NCBI RefSeq assembly: GCF_006491645.1
Contig: NZ_VDCZ01000005.1
Location: 62,001 to 126,000 of the forward strand
Origin: Flavobacterium profundi
GTDB taxonomy: Bacteria; Bacteroidota; Bacteroidia; Flavobacteriales; Flavobacteriaceae
Direction of reading: 5' to 3'
DNA length: 64,000 nt
The translations under genes and the position numbers were made by a program. Below are positions 31,705-40,794 of the stretch, one piece after another. Numbering within the stretch: position 1 is the first letter of the stretch; each line of letters begins with the position of its first letter. The notes below the pieces were generated by a model, which searched no databases, was not told the DNA's origin, and worked only from the letters and a program-made list of their open reading frames with translations.

Positions 31705-34005
31705 ATGAAAAAAATAGTTTTCTTGATATTTTTCTTAACTATATCAAACTTTTTCCACGCACAAAATCGCATTTCTGGAACCATTTCAGAAGAAAATTCA
31801 AATCTTCCTTTAGCAGGCGCTTATATTTATATTACCGAATGGAACAAAGGAGTTGTTTCTGATGAAAACGGCAACTATTCCATAACTTTAACTACAAAAG
31901 GTAGACTGACGCTTCAATATTCCTATTTGAGTTACGAACCAGTAGTTAAAGAAGTTATTCTTTCGGATTCCAATACGGAACAAACCCTAAATGTACAATT
32001 AAAAAAGCACATCATTCAAATGGATGAAGTCGTATTATCGAATTCTTATATCAACACACAAAGCACCAATACTTATGAAGTTGATGTAGTGGATATTGAT
32101 AATATAGCTAAAGTGGGTGGTTTTAGTGTAATGGACATTATTAACAAAATACCGGGTGTAGATGCAGTAACTTCTGGAACTATGGTAAGCCGACCTTCTA
32201 TTCGCGGACTCTCAAGCAATCGTGTTTTAACGGTTATTGATGGCGTACGTTTTGAAACCCAACAATGGGATGACGAACATGGAATTGGAGTAAATGAAAA
32301 TGGTTTTGAAAAAATTGAAGTCATCAAAGGGCCTGAAAGTTTATTATACGGACCTGAAGCAATGGGCGGTGTTATTAATTTTGTAAAAACCAAACCGGCT
32401 CCTATTGGAACTACTCAAGGTTCTGCTTTTGCAGCTATGTCTACTAACAATTTAGGATGGAGAGCCAATGCTAAAGTAGATGGTGCTAAAGAAAATTTGA
32501 ATTGGGGTGTGAGTGCTTTAGGGAAACTTTTCTCTGATTACTTTATCGACAATCAATCATTCCGTATTCCTAATACTCGTTTGTTGGAATATGGAGCGAA
32601 AGGATATGTGGGTACCAATAGAAAATGGGGATCCACTAATTTAGAATATACTTTTAATCAAGCTTTCTTTGGAATTTTAGACGGTAAAGACATTACTTTT
32701 GGCCCCAATGGTGAAATAATTAACAGTGATATTGAAAAAGAAAAATATCCTTTTGAAATTGAAGCGCCTTTTCATACAGTCGTAGACAACCGACTTACAT
32801 CTCACTCTACTTTTTTAACTGGAAAATCAAAATTAGATTTAGTTGTTGGCTATCAAAACAATCATCGTACTGAAAATGAAGAATTAACTGGTGTAAAAAA
32901 AGGCTATAAGTATGTGGATATGACCTTGCAAAGTGTAACCTATAACTTGAAATGGTATGCTCCTACTTGGAATCGATTCAGTACGATTGTAGGCTCGCAA
33001 GGAATGTACCAAAACAACACCAATAATTCGGGAGCACAAACCGTTTTAATTCCAGATGCAAGAATTAAAGATTTTGGTTTGTTTGCAGTAAACAAATACC
33101 AATACCAAGCTTTTAATTTTAGCTTGGGTGCACGTTTCGATTCTAGAAATTTAGATACAAACGAAACGAACGGCTTAAATTATACCATTCCAGAAATTTC
33201 CAAATCGTATAATAATGTAAGTGGTTCTGCAGGTATTGCTTATACTATTGCTAAAAAACTAACCTTACGTTCAAGTTTTGCAACAGGTTATCGTTCACCT
33301 AATTTAAACGAATTAACATCCAATGGTTTCAAATTAGAATCCCAACGTTTTGAAGTGGGTAATGCTAATTTTAAAAAGGAGCACAACCAACAATTTGATT
33401 TGAATGCGGTTTATGCCAATGAATCGATAAGCATTGAAGGGGCTTTCTTTGTGAATACCATTCAGAATTATATCTACATTGAACCAACGGGCACTACAGT
33501 TCCTAGTAATCTAGATCCTGCAACGAATGTCCCTTTATATGAATTCCAACAATCGGAAGCAAAAATTACAGGTGGAGAAGCTACGCTTTCTATTCACCCA
33601 GAAGGCTTAAAATGGTTCCGTTTGGACAATAGTTTTGCTACCTTAAAAGGAATACGAACAGATAATGATTCCTATTTACCCATGATGAACCCAACGAAAT
33701 TAACCAATACCTTATTCATTACGCTGAATGATTTTGGTAAATTTAGTAGTTCGGTTATCAACTTAACAGTTACTTCTACTTTTGACCAAGACCAAGTAGC
33801 CGAAAATGAATTAAAAACACCAGGTTATTCTATCTTTAATTTAGGAATTAGCACTACTTACAAGAAGACCGCTTTTACCTTAACTGCGAACAATATTTTT
33901 GATCGCAATTACATCAATCATATGTCTCGCTTTAGACCTTATAAAATTGCCGAACCTGGCTTAAATATTGCATTAAGTGTAAAAATACCCTTGGATTTAA
34001 ATTAA
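31705..34005 (+). CDS. TonB-dependent outer-membrane receptor
   Basis: I choose ATG 31705, which gives the signal peptide MKKIVFLIFFLTISNFFHAQ; the open frame back to 31630 adds no sensible sequence. Then come a carboxypeptidase-regulatory-like domain (about 22-105), a plug (about 115-235; IINKIPGVDAVTSG, RPSIRGLSSNRVLTVIDGVR, ESLLYGPEAMGGVINFV) and a barrel ending LNIALSVKIPLDLN. At 766 residues it is the normal length for an iron-complex, cobalamin or metal receptor of the FecA/BtuB type. The substrate is not readable. The upstream TonB-C-like gene is a possible partner. Confidence 0.92.
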   Translation: MKKIVFLIFFLTISNFFHAQNRISGTISEENSNLPLAGAYIYITEWNKGVVSDENGNYSITLTTKGRLTLQYSYLSYEPVVKEVILSDSNTEQTLNVQLKKHIIQMDEVVLSNSYINTQSTNTYEVDVVDIDNIAKVGGFSVMDIINKIPGVDAVTSGTMVSRPSIRGLSSNRVLTVIDGVRFETQQWDDEHGIGVNENGFEKIEVIKGPESLLYGPEAMGGVINFVKTKPAPIGTTQGSAFAAMSTNNLGWRANAKVDGAKENLNWGVSALGKLFSDYFIDNQSFRIPNTRLLEYGAKGYVGTNRKWGSTNLEYTFNQAFFGILDGKDITFGPNGEIINSDIEKEKYPFEIEAPFHTVVDNRLTSHSTFLTGKSKLDLVVGYQNNHRTENEELTGVKKGYKYVDMTLQSVTYNLKWYAPTWNRFSTIVGSQGMYQNNTNNSGAQTVLIPDARIKDFGLFAVNKYQYQAFNFSLGARFDSRNLDTNETNGLNYTIPEISKSYNNVSGSAGIAYTIAKKLTLRSSFATGYRSPNLNELTSNGFKLESQRFEVGNANFKKEHNQQFDLNAVYANESISIEGAFFVNTIQNYIYIEPTGTTVPSNLDPATNVPLYEFQQSEAKITGGEATLSIHPEGLKWFRLDNSFATLKGIRTDNDSYLPMMNPTKLTNTLFITLNDFGKFSSSVINLTVTSTFDQDQVAENELKTPGYSIFNLGISTTYKKTAFTLTANNIFDRNYINHMSRFRPYKIAEPGLNIALSVKIPLDLN

Positions 34006-34027
34006 TTTTAGAAAAATACAAGAAATA

Positions 34028-34060
34028 AAAAAGCCTTTCTGAATCAGAAAGGCTTTTTTT
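34028..34060. terminator. Bidirectional terminator between receptor and tRNA-Pro
   Basis: AAAAAAGCCTTTCTGA, short loop, TCAGAAAGGCTTTTTTT. The perfect stem with T-tracts on both strands can end both the receptor (+) and the tRNA (-) transcripts. Confidence 0.85.
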
Positions 34061-34061
34061 G

Positions 34062-34136
34062 TCGGGGTGGCAGGATTCGAACCTGCGACCTCCTGCTCCC
34101 AAAGCAGGCGCGATAACCGGGCTACGCTACACCCCG
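34062..34136 (-). tRNA. tRNA-Pro (anticodon TGG)
   Basis: The minus strand folds as a full cloverleaf of 75 bases including the discriminator. The acceptor is CGGGGTG with CACCCCG, the anticodon arm has TTTGGGA in the loop (anticodon TGG), and the T-arm GCAGG TTCGAAT CCTGC is perfect. CCA is not encoded. A terminator follows directly. Confidence 0.95.
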
Positions 34137-34337
34137 TGAACGAGGATGCAAATATAAGACTAAAATTAAGACCTGCAAATAAAAAAATATTTTTTTTTCA
34201 CTTCAAAAAAGAGGCTAAATAATATCTTAAATTTTCAACTTTGCTTAAAAAAACAGTATCTTTTGAAGTCCTAAGAATTTACAATAGTTTTATAATCTAT
34301 AATTTAGCGAATAGTCCTAAAATTAAAATCAAATACT

Positions 34338-34345
34338 TAAATTTG
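34338..34345 (+). promoter_or_regulatory. -7 box of the udk-divIC unit
   Basis: TAAATTTG fits TAnnTTTG and lies 20 bases before the udk ATG. No clear -33 TTG is seen. Confidence 0.4.
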
Positions 34346-34365
34346 CCCAATAAAATAAATCAAAA

Positions 34366-34974
34366 ATGTTAATAATAGGAATAGCTGGTGGAACAGGAAG
34401 TGGAAAAACCACTGTAGTTCACCAAATTATGAATGAATTACCGGCAACTGAAGTTGGAATTATCTCACAAGATTCATACTATAAAGAAACACATCACCTT
34501 AGTTATGATGAACGTACTAAAATAAATTTTGACCATCCAAGAGCCATTGATTTTGATTTATTAGTTGCACATTTAAAAGATTTAAAAGCAGGTAAAACGA
34601 TTGAACAACCGGTTTATTCCTTTGTAACACACGATAGAACAGACGACTCTATCATTACACATCCTCGAAAAGTAATGATAGTAGAAGGCATTCTAATTTT
34701 AACCAATCCAGAGTTACGCGAAATGTTTGACATTAAAGTTTTTGTTCATGCCGATTCAGACGAACGCTTAATCCGACGTTTGAAAAGAGACATTGCGGAA
34801 AGAGGAAGAGATATGGAAGAAGTTTTGAACCGCTATCAAAACACTTTAAAACCGATGCACCAACAGTTCATTGAACCGACTAAAGCGTATGCTGATATTA
34901 TTATTCCAAATGACAAATACAACACCGTAGCTATAGACGTAGTGAGAGCGGTAATCAAACAACGCATTCATTAA
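34366..34974 (+). CDS. udk: Uridine kinase
   Basis: The 202-residue cytoplasmic enzyme phosphorylates uridine and cytidine with ATP or GTP in pyrimidine salvage. Walker A is GGTGSGKT (residues 8-15). Typical segments follow: QDSYYKE, INFDHPRAIDFDLL, QPVYSFVTHDR and VEGILIL, and then an Arg-rich lid (DSDERLIRRLKRDIAERGRD). The length matches bacterial Udk (about 205-215). The start is the only ATG before the P-loop. One base separates its stop from the TTG start of divIC. Confidence 0.95.
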   Translation: MLIIGIAGGTGSGKTTVVHQIMNELPATEVGIISQDSYYKETHHLSYDERTKINFDHPRAIDFDLLVAHLKDLKAGKTIEQPVYSFVTHDRTDDSIITHPRKVMIVEGILILTNPELREMFDIKVFVHADSDERLIRRLKRDIAERGRDMEEVLNRYQNTLKPMHQQFIEPTKAYADIIIPNDKYNTVAIDVVRAVIKQRIH

Positions 34975-34975
34975 T

Positions 34976-35317
34976 TTGAAAAAAATTAAAAGCATATTAT
35001 CCCAATTTACTTTCCTTAGTTTTTTAGGAAACAGATACCTATTAGTAACAATAGGATTTCTGGTTTGGATGCTTTTTCTAGACAATTATTCGTATTTGGA
35101 ACATCGGGTTCTAAATAAAGAAATAGACGAATTGCAAGACAATATCGACTATTACGAAACCGAAATTAAAAAAGACAGTATTCGCATCAAAAAATTGAAA
35201 AATCCCGATCAAATTGAAAAATATGCTCGAGAAAAATATTATATGAAACGCGAAAACGAAGATATTTATATTATCGAATTTGAAGGAGAAGAAAAACAAG
35301 AGCAAAACGATTTTTAA
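34976..35317 (+). CDS. Septum formation initiator, FtsB/DivIC family
   Basis: The 113-residue protein starts at TTG 34976, directly after udk. It has one N-terminal membrane helix (about 20-37, YLLVTIGFLVWMLFL) followed by a coiled coil (about 45-80) and the family's C-terminal NPDQIEKYAREKYYMKRENED segment. FtsB/DivIC proteins bridge FtsL and FtsQ in the divisome. The udk-divIC order is common in Flavobacteriaceae. Confidence 0.85.
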   Translation: MKKIKSILSQFTFLSFLGNRYLLVTIGFLVWMLFLDNYSYLEHRVLNKEIDELQDNIDYYETEIKKDSIRIKKLKNPDQIEKYAREKYYMKRENEDIYIIEFEGEEKQEQNDF

Positions 35318-35359
35318 TTGATTTTGAAGTCTCACTTTTGCGCTTCTTTTAAACCATAT

Positions 35360-35401
35360 TCCTGCTGTACGCACTACAAGGTAGTTGGCTTCCATCAGGA
35401 C
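35360..35401 (-). repeat. Short structured intergenic element, family of 52777-52867
   Basis: The minus strand reads GTCCTGATGGAAGCC, an ACTAC/GTAGT hairpin, then GCGTACAGCAGGA; TCCTG and CAGGA close an outer stem. The opening resembles AGCCCCGGTAGAAACGAC at 52777. This is from sequence reading; the relationship is an inference. Confidence 0.35.
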
Positions 35402-35446
35402 TAAAACAAACGATAGGAACAGTAAAAACCATTAAAAAAACAACTA

Positions 35447-36823
35447 ATGGAACATCAAAAATTATTTCAAGAATTTGAAGCCATTTCATCAAAAGAATGG
35501 AAACAAAAAATACAATTTGAACTCAAAGGTGCCGATTATAACGAAACTTTAGTTTGGGAAAGTTTAGAAGGTATTAAAGTGAAACCTTTCTACCATGCAG
35601 ACGAATTTGAAACTAACACTCAAGTAAACACTCAAGTAACCCAGTTTAAAATTGTACAAAATATTTTTGTTCACGATGTTGTTAAATCCAATAAAAAAGC
35701 GCTAGACACTTTACAACGTGGTGCTGAAAGCATTCGTTTCACTATTGAAAATGAGACGGTAGTTATAAAGGATTTAATGCAAAATCTTCCATTAGAAAAC
35801 ACCCACTATTTTTTTTATTTACCTTTTTTATCAATCGATTTCGTAAATCAAATTAATGATTTTGCAACCAAAAATAAAGCAAATTTCTCTATACAAGTTG
35901 ACCCCATTGGTCATCTTGTCAAAGATGGAAATTGGTTCACCAATCTTGACACTGATTTTAATACATTAAATCAAATTGTTGCCAAAACAAACCTGCCGTT
36001 TCTAAATTTAGAAACGCGTATTTATCAAAATGCAGGAGCTAATATTATACAGCAATTGGCTTATACTTTAGCACATGCAAATGAATATTTCAATAGAATC
36101 AACTGGTCTGTTGAATCTAATTCAAAAACAACCATTACCATTGAAGTTGCTGTGGGAACGCATTACTTTTTTGAAATTGCCAAACTGAGAGCCTTACGCC
36201 TTCTGTTTGAAACACTAGCAAAAGAATACCATCCCAATATCGAATGTCATATATTGGCTACACCAACGAAACGAAACAAAACTTTATACGATTATAATGT
36301 AAACATGCTTCGTACCACAACCGAATGCATGAGTGCCATTTTAGGAGGAGCTGATTCGGTTGCAAATCTTGCTTATGATGCCTTATATCATAAAGATAAT
36401 GAATTTGGTGATCGTATTTCTCGTAATCAGTTATTAGTTTTAAAGAACGAAAGCTATTTCGATAAAGTCAACAATCCTGCTGATGGTGCTTATTATATAG
36501 AAACTATTACAGAGCAATTAGCGGAAAAAGCGCTCCAACTTTTTAAAGATATTGAGGCTAATGGTGGATTCATTACGCAATTAATTGAAGGCACAATTCA
36601 ACGAAAAATAAAAGAAAGTGCTACTAAAGAACAAGAACTTTTCGACTCAGGTAAAGAAATTTTATTAGGAACCAATAAATATCCGAATAAAAACGACCGT
36701 ATGAAAGAAGATTTGGAATTATTTCCATTTGTAAAAACCCATTCGCGCAAAACACTAGTTACACCAATAATTGAGAAAAGACTAGCTGAAAAATTAGAAC
36801 AAGAACGCTTAGCTCAAGAATAA
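35447..36823 (+). CDS. mutA: Methylmalonyl-CoA mutase, small (non-catalytic) subunit
   Basis: The 458-residue protein has a TIM-barrel fold homologous to the large subunit. Family segments include KEWKQKIQFELKGADYNETL, the barrel strands, RTTTECMSAILGGADSVANL and NPADGAYYIETITEQLAEKA. It ends before any B12-binding domain, as the small subunit does in Bacteroidota. The alpha/beta enzyme interconverts succinyl-CoA and methylmalonyl-CoA using adenosylcobalamin bound by the large subunit. A toxin-antitoxin pair separates it from the large-subunit gene, which is normally adjacent. Confidence 0.92.
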   Translation: MEHQKLFQEFEAISSKEWKQKIQFELKGADYNETLVWESLEGIKVKPFYHADEFETNTQVNTQVTQFKIVQNIFVHDVVKSNKKALDTLQRGAESIRFTIENETVVIKDLMQNLPLENTHYFFYLPFLSIDFVNQINDFATKNKANFSIQVDPIGHLVKDGNWFTNLDTDFNTLNQIVAKTNLPFLNLETRIYQNAGANIIQQLAYTLAHANEYFNRINWSVESNSKTTITIEVAVGTHYFFEIAKLRALRLLFETLAKEYHPNIECHILATPTKRNKTLYDYNVNMLRTTTECMSAILGGADSVANLAYDALYHKDNEFGDRISRNQLLVLKNESYFDKVNNPADGAYYIETITEQLAEKALQLFKDIEANGGFITQLIEGTIQRKIKESATKEQELFDSGKEILLGTNKYPNKNDRMKEDLELFPFVKTHSRKTLVTPIIEKRLAEKLEQERLAQE

Positions 36824-36852
36824 TTTTTTGTAACTTTCAAAAAAAGAAGAAG

Positions 36853-37086
36853 ATGGAAGCCATAAGACAGTTTGTAAAAGTAAAAAACCAACAGTTAAAT
36901 ATTATTTTACCTGATGATTTTCTTGCTGAAGAAGTAGAAGTAATTATTCTTGCTAAAACAGAATCTGATGTAAATCTTTCACAAGAACAAATGCATTTTT
37001 TAGATGATCGAGTAAACGAACCCGAATCAGAATATATAACATCTAACGAATCATTAGAAAAATTAAAAAAGAAGTATGGATATTAA
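36853..37086 (+). CDS. Antitoxin of a RelE/ParE-type pair (77 aa)
   Basis: The small acidic protein has an N-terminal AbrB/PHD-like beta segment (RQFVKVKNQQLNIILPDDFL, EEVEVIILAK) and a C-terminal acidic helix ending [11 protein letters not shown]. It overlaps the toxin gene by 11 bases, the usual coupling of type II antitoxin and toxin. It starts 29 bases after mutA on the same strand. It should bind and neutralise the toxin and repress its own promoter. The antitoxin call rests mainly on the partner. Confidence 0.75.
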   Translation: MEAIRQFVKVKNQQLNIILPDDFLAEEVEVIILAKTESDVNLSQEQMHFLDDRVNEPESEYITSNESLEKLKKKYGY

Positions 37087-37369
37087 AATTCTTGTTTCTA
37101 AAAAAGCTCAAAGTGAAATTGAAAATGCAATGGAATACTATGCAGAAATTAATCCCAACCTTTCCTTTCGCTTTTATTCAGAAATAACTGAAGCTTATAA
37201 AAAACTTGAAATCAATCCAAACTATCAAATTAAATATAAGAACTATAGAGCAATTCCTCTACAAATCTTTCCATTCATATTGTTCTACGTGTATGAAGAA
37301 AAAGAGAACTTAATTAAGGTTTTATCTTGTTTTCATACTTCAAAAAATACAACTAAATACCCTAAATAG
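37076..37369 (+). CDS. RelE/ParE-family toxin (97 aa)
   Basis: The protein has the superfamily pattern: [80 protein letters not shown]. The [14 protein letters not shown] segment is typical of bacteroidetal plasmid-stabilisation toxins. ParE-like members poison gyrase and RelE-like members cut mRNA on the ribosome; which one applies cannot be told. It lies between the two methylmalonyl-CoA mutase genes, 11 bases before the large-subunit gene, so all four would share a transcript. Confidence 0.88.
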   Translation: MDIKILVSKKAQSEIENAMEYYAEINPNLSFRFYSEITEAYKKLEINPNYQIKYKNYRAIPLQIFPFILFYVYEEKENLIKVLSCFHTSKNTTKYPK

Positions 37370-37380
37370 TTTTAATAACT

Positions 37381-39513
37381 ATGAGAAAAGACATACAAAA
37401 TTTAAAATTAGAAGTCCGAAATCAGAAATCAGAATCTGTCAGTTCGAGCGGAAAAGAGAATTTCATTACCGCAGAAGGAATTGAGGTAAAATCAACCTAC
37501 ACAAAAGAAGATATTCAAAATTTAGAACATATTGGTTTCGCAGCAGGGTTTACACCTAATCTTCGTGGCCCATACAGCACCATGTACGTTAGAAGACCTT
37601 GGACCATTCGTCAGTATGCTGGTTTTTCTACTGCAGAAGAAAGTAATGCTTTTTACCGTAGAAATTTAGCAGCGGGTCAAAAAGGGCTTTCTGTTGCCTT
37701 TGATTTGGCGACTCATAGAGGTTATGATTCTGATCATGAACGTGTAGTAGGCGATGTTGGAAAAGCAGGTGTAGCCATCGATTCGGTAGAAGACATGAAA
37801 ATTTTGTTTGACCAAATTCCCTTAGGAGAAATGTCGGTTTCCATGACCATGAATGGTGCGGTTTTGCCTATTATGGCTTTCTATATTGTTGCAGCAGAAG
37901 AACAAGGTGTGGCACCAGCATTACTTTCAGGAACTATTCAAAATGATATTTTGAAAGAGTTTATGGTAAGAAACACTTACATCTATCCTCCTACTCCTTC
38001 CATGAAAATTATTGCTGATATTTTCGAATACACCAGTAAAAATATGCCCAAATTCAACTCGATTTCTATCTCTGGGTATCATATGCAAGAAGCAGGTGCT
38101 ACTGCAGATATCGAATTGGCTTACACATTAGCAGACGGATTAGAATACATTCGCACCGGTTTAGCTGCTGGAATGGATATTGATACTTTTGCACCTCGTT
38201 TATCGTTCTTTTGGGCGATTGGAATGAATCATTTTATGGAAATTGCAAAAATGCGTGCGGGCAGAATGTTGTGGTCCAAACTATTAAAACAATTTCATCC
38301 TAAAGATGAAAAATCACTAGCCTTACGTACGCACTGTCAAACTTCTGGATGGAGTTTAACGGAACAAGATCCATTTAATAATGTGGCGCGTACTGCTATT
38401 GAAGCTGCTGCTGCTGCTTTTGGTGGCACACAATCTTTACATACGAATGCTTTAGATGAAGCCATTGCTTTACCAACCGATTTCTCTGCTCGGATTGCTA
38501 GAAATACGCAAATTTTCCTTCAAGAAGAAACTAAAATTTGTAAAACGGTGGATCCTTGGGCTGGAAGTTATTATGTAGAAAGTTTAACGGCTGAAATTGC
38601 TGAAAAAGCTTGGGCTTTGATTGAAGAGGTAGAAGCTTTAGGGGGTATGACCAAAGCGATTGAAGCAGGAATTCCAAAATTACGTATTGAAGAAGCTGCA
38701 GCTAGAAAACAAGCCCGTATTGATAGTGGACAAGATATAATTGTAGGAGTTAACAAATACCGTTTGGAAAAAGAAGATCCGTTACATATTTTAGATGTGG
38801 ACAATCAAATGGTGCGTAACCAACAATTAGAATTATTAGCTAAAATAAAAGCTACCCGAAATGCACAAAAAGTAGCCGCATCTTTGGCAAAATTAACGGA
38901 ATGTGCTAAAACAGGTAATGGAAATTTATTATCTTTAGCTGTAGAAGCAGCTCGTAATAGAGCCACTTTAGGAGAAATTAGCGATGCACTCGAAAGTGTA
39001 TTTGGAAGATATAAAGCACAAATTAGAAGTTTTAGTGGCGTGTATAGTAAAGAAATAAAAAATGACGAAAGCTTTGAAAAAGCGAAACAATTAGCCGATG
39101 CTTTTGCTAAAAAAGACGGGCGTCGTCCTCGTATTATGATTGCCAAAATGGGTCAGGATGGACATGATCGTGGTGCCAAAGTAGTGGCAACAGGTTATGC
39201 AGACGTTGGTTTTGACGTAGACATTGGTCCGTTGTTCCAAACACCACAAGAAGCCGCCAAACAAGCCGTTGAAAATGACGTGCATATTTTAGGCGTTTCT
39301 TCTTTGGCTGCGGGTCATAAAACCTTAGTTCCTCAAGTAATTTCCGAATTACAAAAATACGGTCGGGAAGACATTATGGTGATTGTGGGTGGTGTTATTC
39401 CTGCTCAAGATTACCAATTCTTATTTGATGCAGGTGCTGTAGCTGTTTTTGGTCCTGGAACCAAAATTAGCGATGCAGCCATTCGTATTTTAGAAGTTTT
39501 ATTGGAGGAGTAA
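37381..39513 (+). CDS. scpA: Methylmalonyl-CoA mutase, large (catalytic) subunit
   Basis: The 710-residue protein has an N-terminal TIM barrel with the substrate-channel segment [38 protein letters not shown] and [17 protein letters not shown] sequence ([17 protein letters not shown]). A C-terminal cobalamin-binding domain (about 570-705) has the DxHxxG motif ([18 protein letters not shown]) and [12 protein letters not shown] and [10 protein letters not shown]. It is the adenosylcobalamin-dependent catalytic half. The first ~25 residues are variable and the start may lie a little further in. The expected partner mutA is upstream beyond the toxin-antitoxin pair. Confidence 0.95.
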   Translation: MRKDIQNLKLEVRNQKSESVSSSGKENFITAEGIEVKSTYTKEDIQNLEHIGFAAGFTPNLRGPYSTMYVRRPWTIRQYAGFSTAEESNAFYRRNLAAGQKGLSVAFDLATHRGYDSDHERVVGDVGKAGVAIDSVEDMKILFDQIPLGEMSVSMTMNGAVLPIMAFYIVAAEEQGVAPALLSGTIQNDILKEFMVRNTYIYPPTPSMKIIADIFEYTSKNMPKFNSISISGYHMQEAGATADIELAYTLADGLEYIRTGLAAGMDIDTFAPRLSFFWAIGMNHFMEIAKMRAGRMLWSKLLKQFHPKDEKSLALRTHCQTSGWSLTEQDPFNNVARTAIEAAAAAFGGTQSLHTNALDEAIALPTDFSARIARNTQIFLQEETKICKTVDPWAGSYYVESLTAEIAEKAWALIEEVEALGGMTKAIEAGIPKLRIEEAAARKQARIDSGQDIIVGVNKYRLEKEDPLHILDVDNQMVRNQQLELLAKIKATRNAQKVAASLAKLTECAKTGNGNLLSLAVEAARNRATLGEISDALESVFGRYKAQIRSFSGVYSKEIKNDESFEKAKQLADAFAKKDGRRPRIMIAKMGQDGHDRGAKVVATGYADVGFDVDIGPLFQTPQEAAKQAVENDVHILGVSSLAAGHKTLVPQVISELQKYGREDIMVIVGGVIPAQDYQFLFDAGAVAVFGPGTKISDAAIRILEVLLEE

Positions 39514-39522
39514 CAATTCTTT

Positions 39523-39549
39523 GTCACATCGAGCGCAGTCGAGATGCCT
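39523..39549. repeat. REP-like short palindrome
   Basis: GTCACATCGAGCGCAGTCGA and the following GATGC form an imperfect hairpin (CATCGA/TCGAGATG). I recall the same wording in many bacteroidetal intergenic regions. It precedes a run of 16 As. Confidence 0.5.
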
Positions 39550-39566
39550 CATAAAAAAAAAAAAAA

Positions 39567-39596
39567 AACACCAGCAGAAATGTTGGTGTTTTTTTG
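39567..39596. terminator. Bidirectional terminator between scpA and the CBASS-like operon
   Basis: AACACCAGCA, GAAA loop, TGTTGGTGTT with a T7 on the plus strand and a long A-run upstream (T-run on the minus strand). The genes on both sides converge here. Confidence 0.85.
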
Positions 39597-39599
39597 TTA

Positions 39600-40340
39600 T
39601 TACTGAGAATCTAATTGGTCTATATATTTGTTCAAATCTATTGGTCTTACTGTTCCTAATTTCTGTAATTCCAGCAGAAGCTTAAGAAAAAAGAAAATTA
39701 ATGTTTCGTTATCACTACTAAAATTAATTTTTTTAGAATTATCAAAAACAAAAGATTTATCATTTAAAACACAACCTATATTTATTTCTTCATCGCCTTT
39801 TAAATTTTGAAAACAATTATTAAATGGCTCTGAAGTTTCAATTGAATCTGCCCATGAATTATCTAACGACAAAAAGCCTCCTAATATATTAAACAATTTT
39901 GGAGCGGTTTTAATTTCTCCTCGATCAACTACTGCGGCAGTAGTTCTATTTAAAACTCTTACACTTTTTACTTTATCAGCAGCATATATTAAATTTCCTT
40001 TAGAAATTTCCTGTTTTGCCTCAAACACGGCATAAACACTTTCTACAGGCAAATACTTAATCCCATTTCTATTCAAAATAAATGGCGTGTATTGTTTATC
40101 ATATATAACAATGTCAATTGCATCACTCCTGTTTCCCTCAAAATCAATTATTATAGCTTTAGTTACGGAATATCTTTTTGGAAGATACTTTTCAAAAAAT
40201 TCTAACCATATATTTTCACTACCATCGCCTTTTGTAGGTTCGTGAGGAGTGTTTTCTCTTATTGATTCTAGATCAGCTATCATAGATTTCTGTAAACCAA
40301 TAAAAAGACTTTTCATATTTATTTTTTCATTTTCACTCAT
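39600..40340 (-). CDS. DUF6602-like PD-(D/E)XK-type protein, candidate CBASS effector
   Basis: I start it at ATG 40340 (246 residues), overlapping the JAMM gene by 8 bases, the same overlap as between the first two genes. The central part reads KAIIIDFEGNRSDAIDIVIY, then VESVYAVFEAKQEI. Asp76 followed by Glu107-Ala-Lys109, on adjacent strands, is the layout of a PD-(D/E)XK nuclease core, as in DUF6602 proteins. There is no membrane helix and no recognisable ligand-sensing domain such as SAVED. It is the last gene of the operon, the position of the effector in cdn-cap2-cap3-effector loci. Nuclease activity and the effector role are inference. Confidence 0.65.
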   Translation of the reverse strand: MSENEKINMKSLFIGLQKSMIADLESIRENTPHEPTKGDGSENIWLEFFEKYLPKRYSVTKAIIIDFEGNRSDAIDIVIYDKQYTPFILNRNGIKYLPVESVYAVFEAKQEISKGNLIYAADKVKSVRVLNRTTAAVVDRGEIKTAPKLFNILGGFLSLDNSWADSIETSEPFNNCFQNLKGDEEINIGCVLNDKSFVFDNSKKINFSSDNETLIFFFLKLLLELQKLGTVRPIDLNKYIDQLDSQ

Positions 40341-40791
40341 ATTTATATACTTCTTTATTAAAAAAAACATTAAAACTATAATCTTTAATTCCTTTTTTGT
40401 CAAAACCCACAATTAACAAAATTGGATTTTCTATATCTCCTTTTGCTATTTTTTTTAATGCTTTGAAATCAGTTTGACTATACCTTGAATTAGAGTTTGG
40501 ATGTGTGTGCCATTCACCTAAATAATGAATACCTTCTCCTTCAAACAATTTAACAAAGACATTTTTAGTTTCTTCATTAACTATATGTTTAAATGAAACT
40601 GGTGAATTCAAATATTCAAGTGCTGTAATCTGTTTTACAATTATTGCTGTCTTTTTATTCTCTGAATATTTCCCCAATAAATACCCCCCAATTTCATTAG
40701 GATAATGAACTAATGCTATTTCAAATAATTCATTTAAAAGATTGTCGTCATATTCTATCTCTAGCCCAATTTTATTATTAGATTTTACCAT
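40333..40791 (-). CDS. JAMM/MPN metallo-isopeptidase, Cap3-like
   Basis: The 152-residue protein has the whole JAMM zinc site: Glu33 (NEIGGYLLG) and GEWHTHPNSNSRYSQTD with His95, His97, Ser105 and Asp108. In type II CBASS, Cap3 removes the CD-NTase from targets to which Cap2 has joined it. It lies 3 bases after the E2-E1 gene and overlaps the next gene by 8 bases. A JAB protein of this size next to an E1-E2 fusion leaves little doubt about the class. Whether it acts on the CD-NTase encoded here is inferred from synteny. Confidence 0.88.
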   Translation of the reverse strand: MVKSNNKIGLEIEYDDNLLNELFEIALVHYPNEIGGYLLGKYSENKKTAIIVKQITALEYLNSPVSFKHIVNEETKNVFVKLFEGEGIHYLGEWHTHPNSNSRYSQTDFKALKKIAKGDIENPILLIVGFDKKGIKDYSFNVFFNKEVYKYE

Positions 40792-40794
40792 TAA

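Noticed and set aside
34062..34136. Integration site at tRNA-Pro
   Set aside because: No second copy of the tRNA-Pro 3' end and no integrase are seen near it; the neighbouring genes look native.
38571..39285. Minus-strand open frames opposite the mutase large subunit
   Set aside because: They are Ser/Ala/Leu-rich shadows of the conserved cobalamin-binding region, with no start context or family resemblance.
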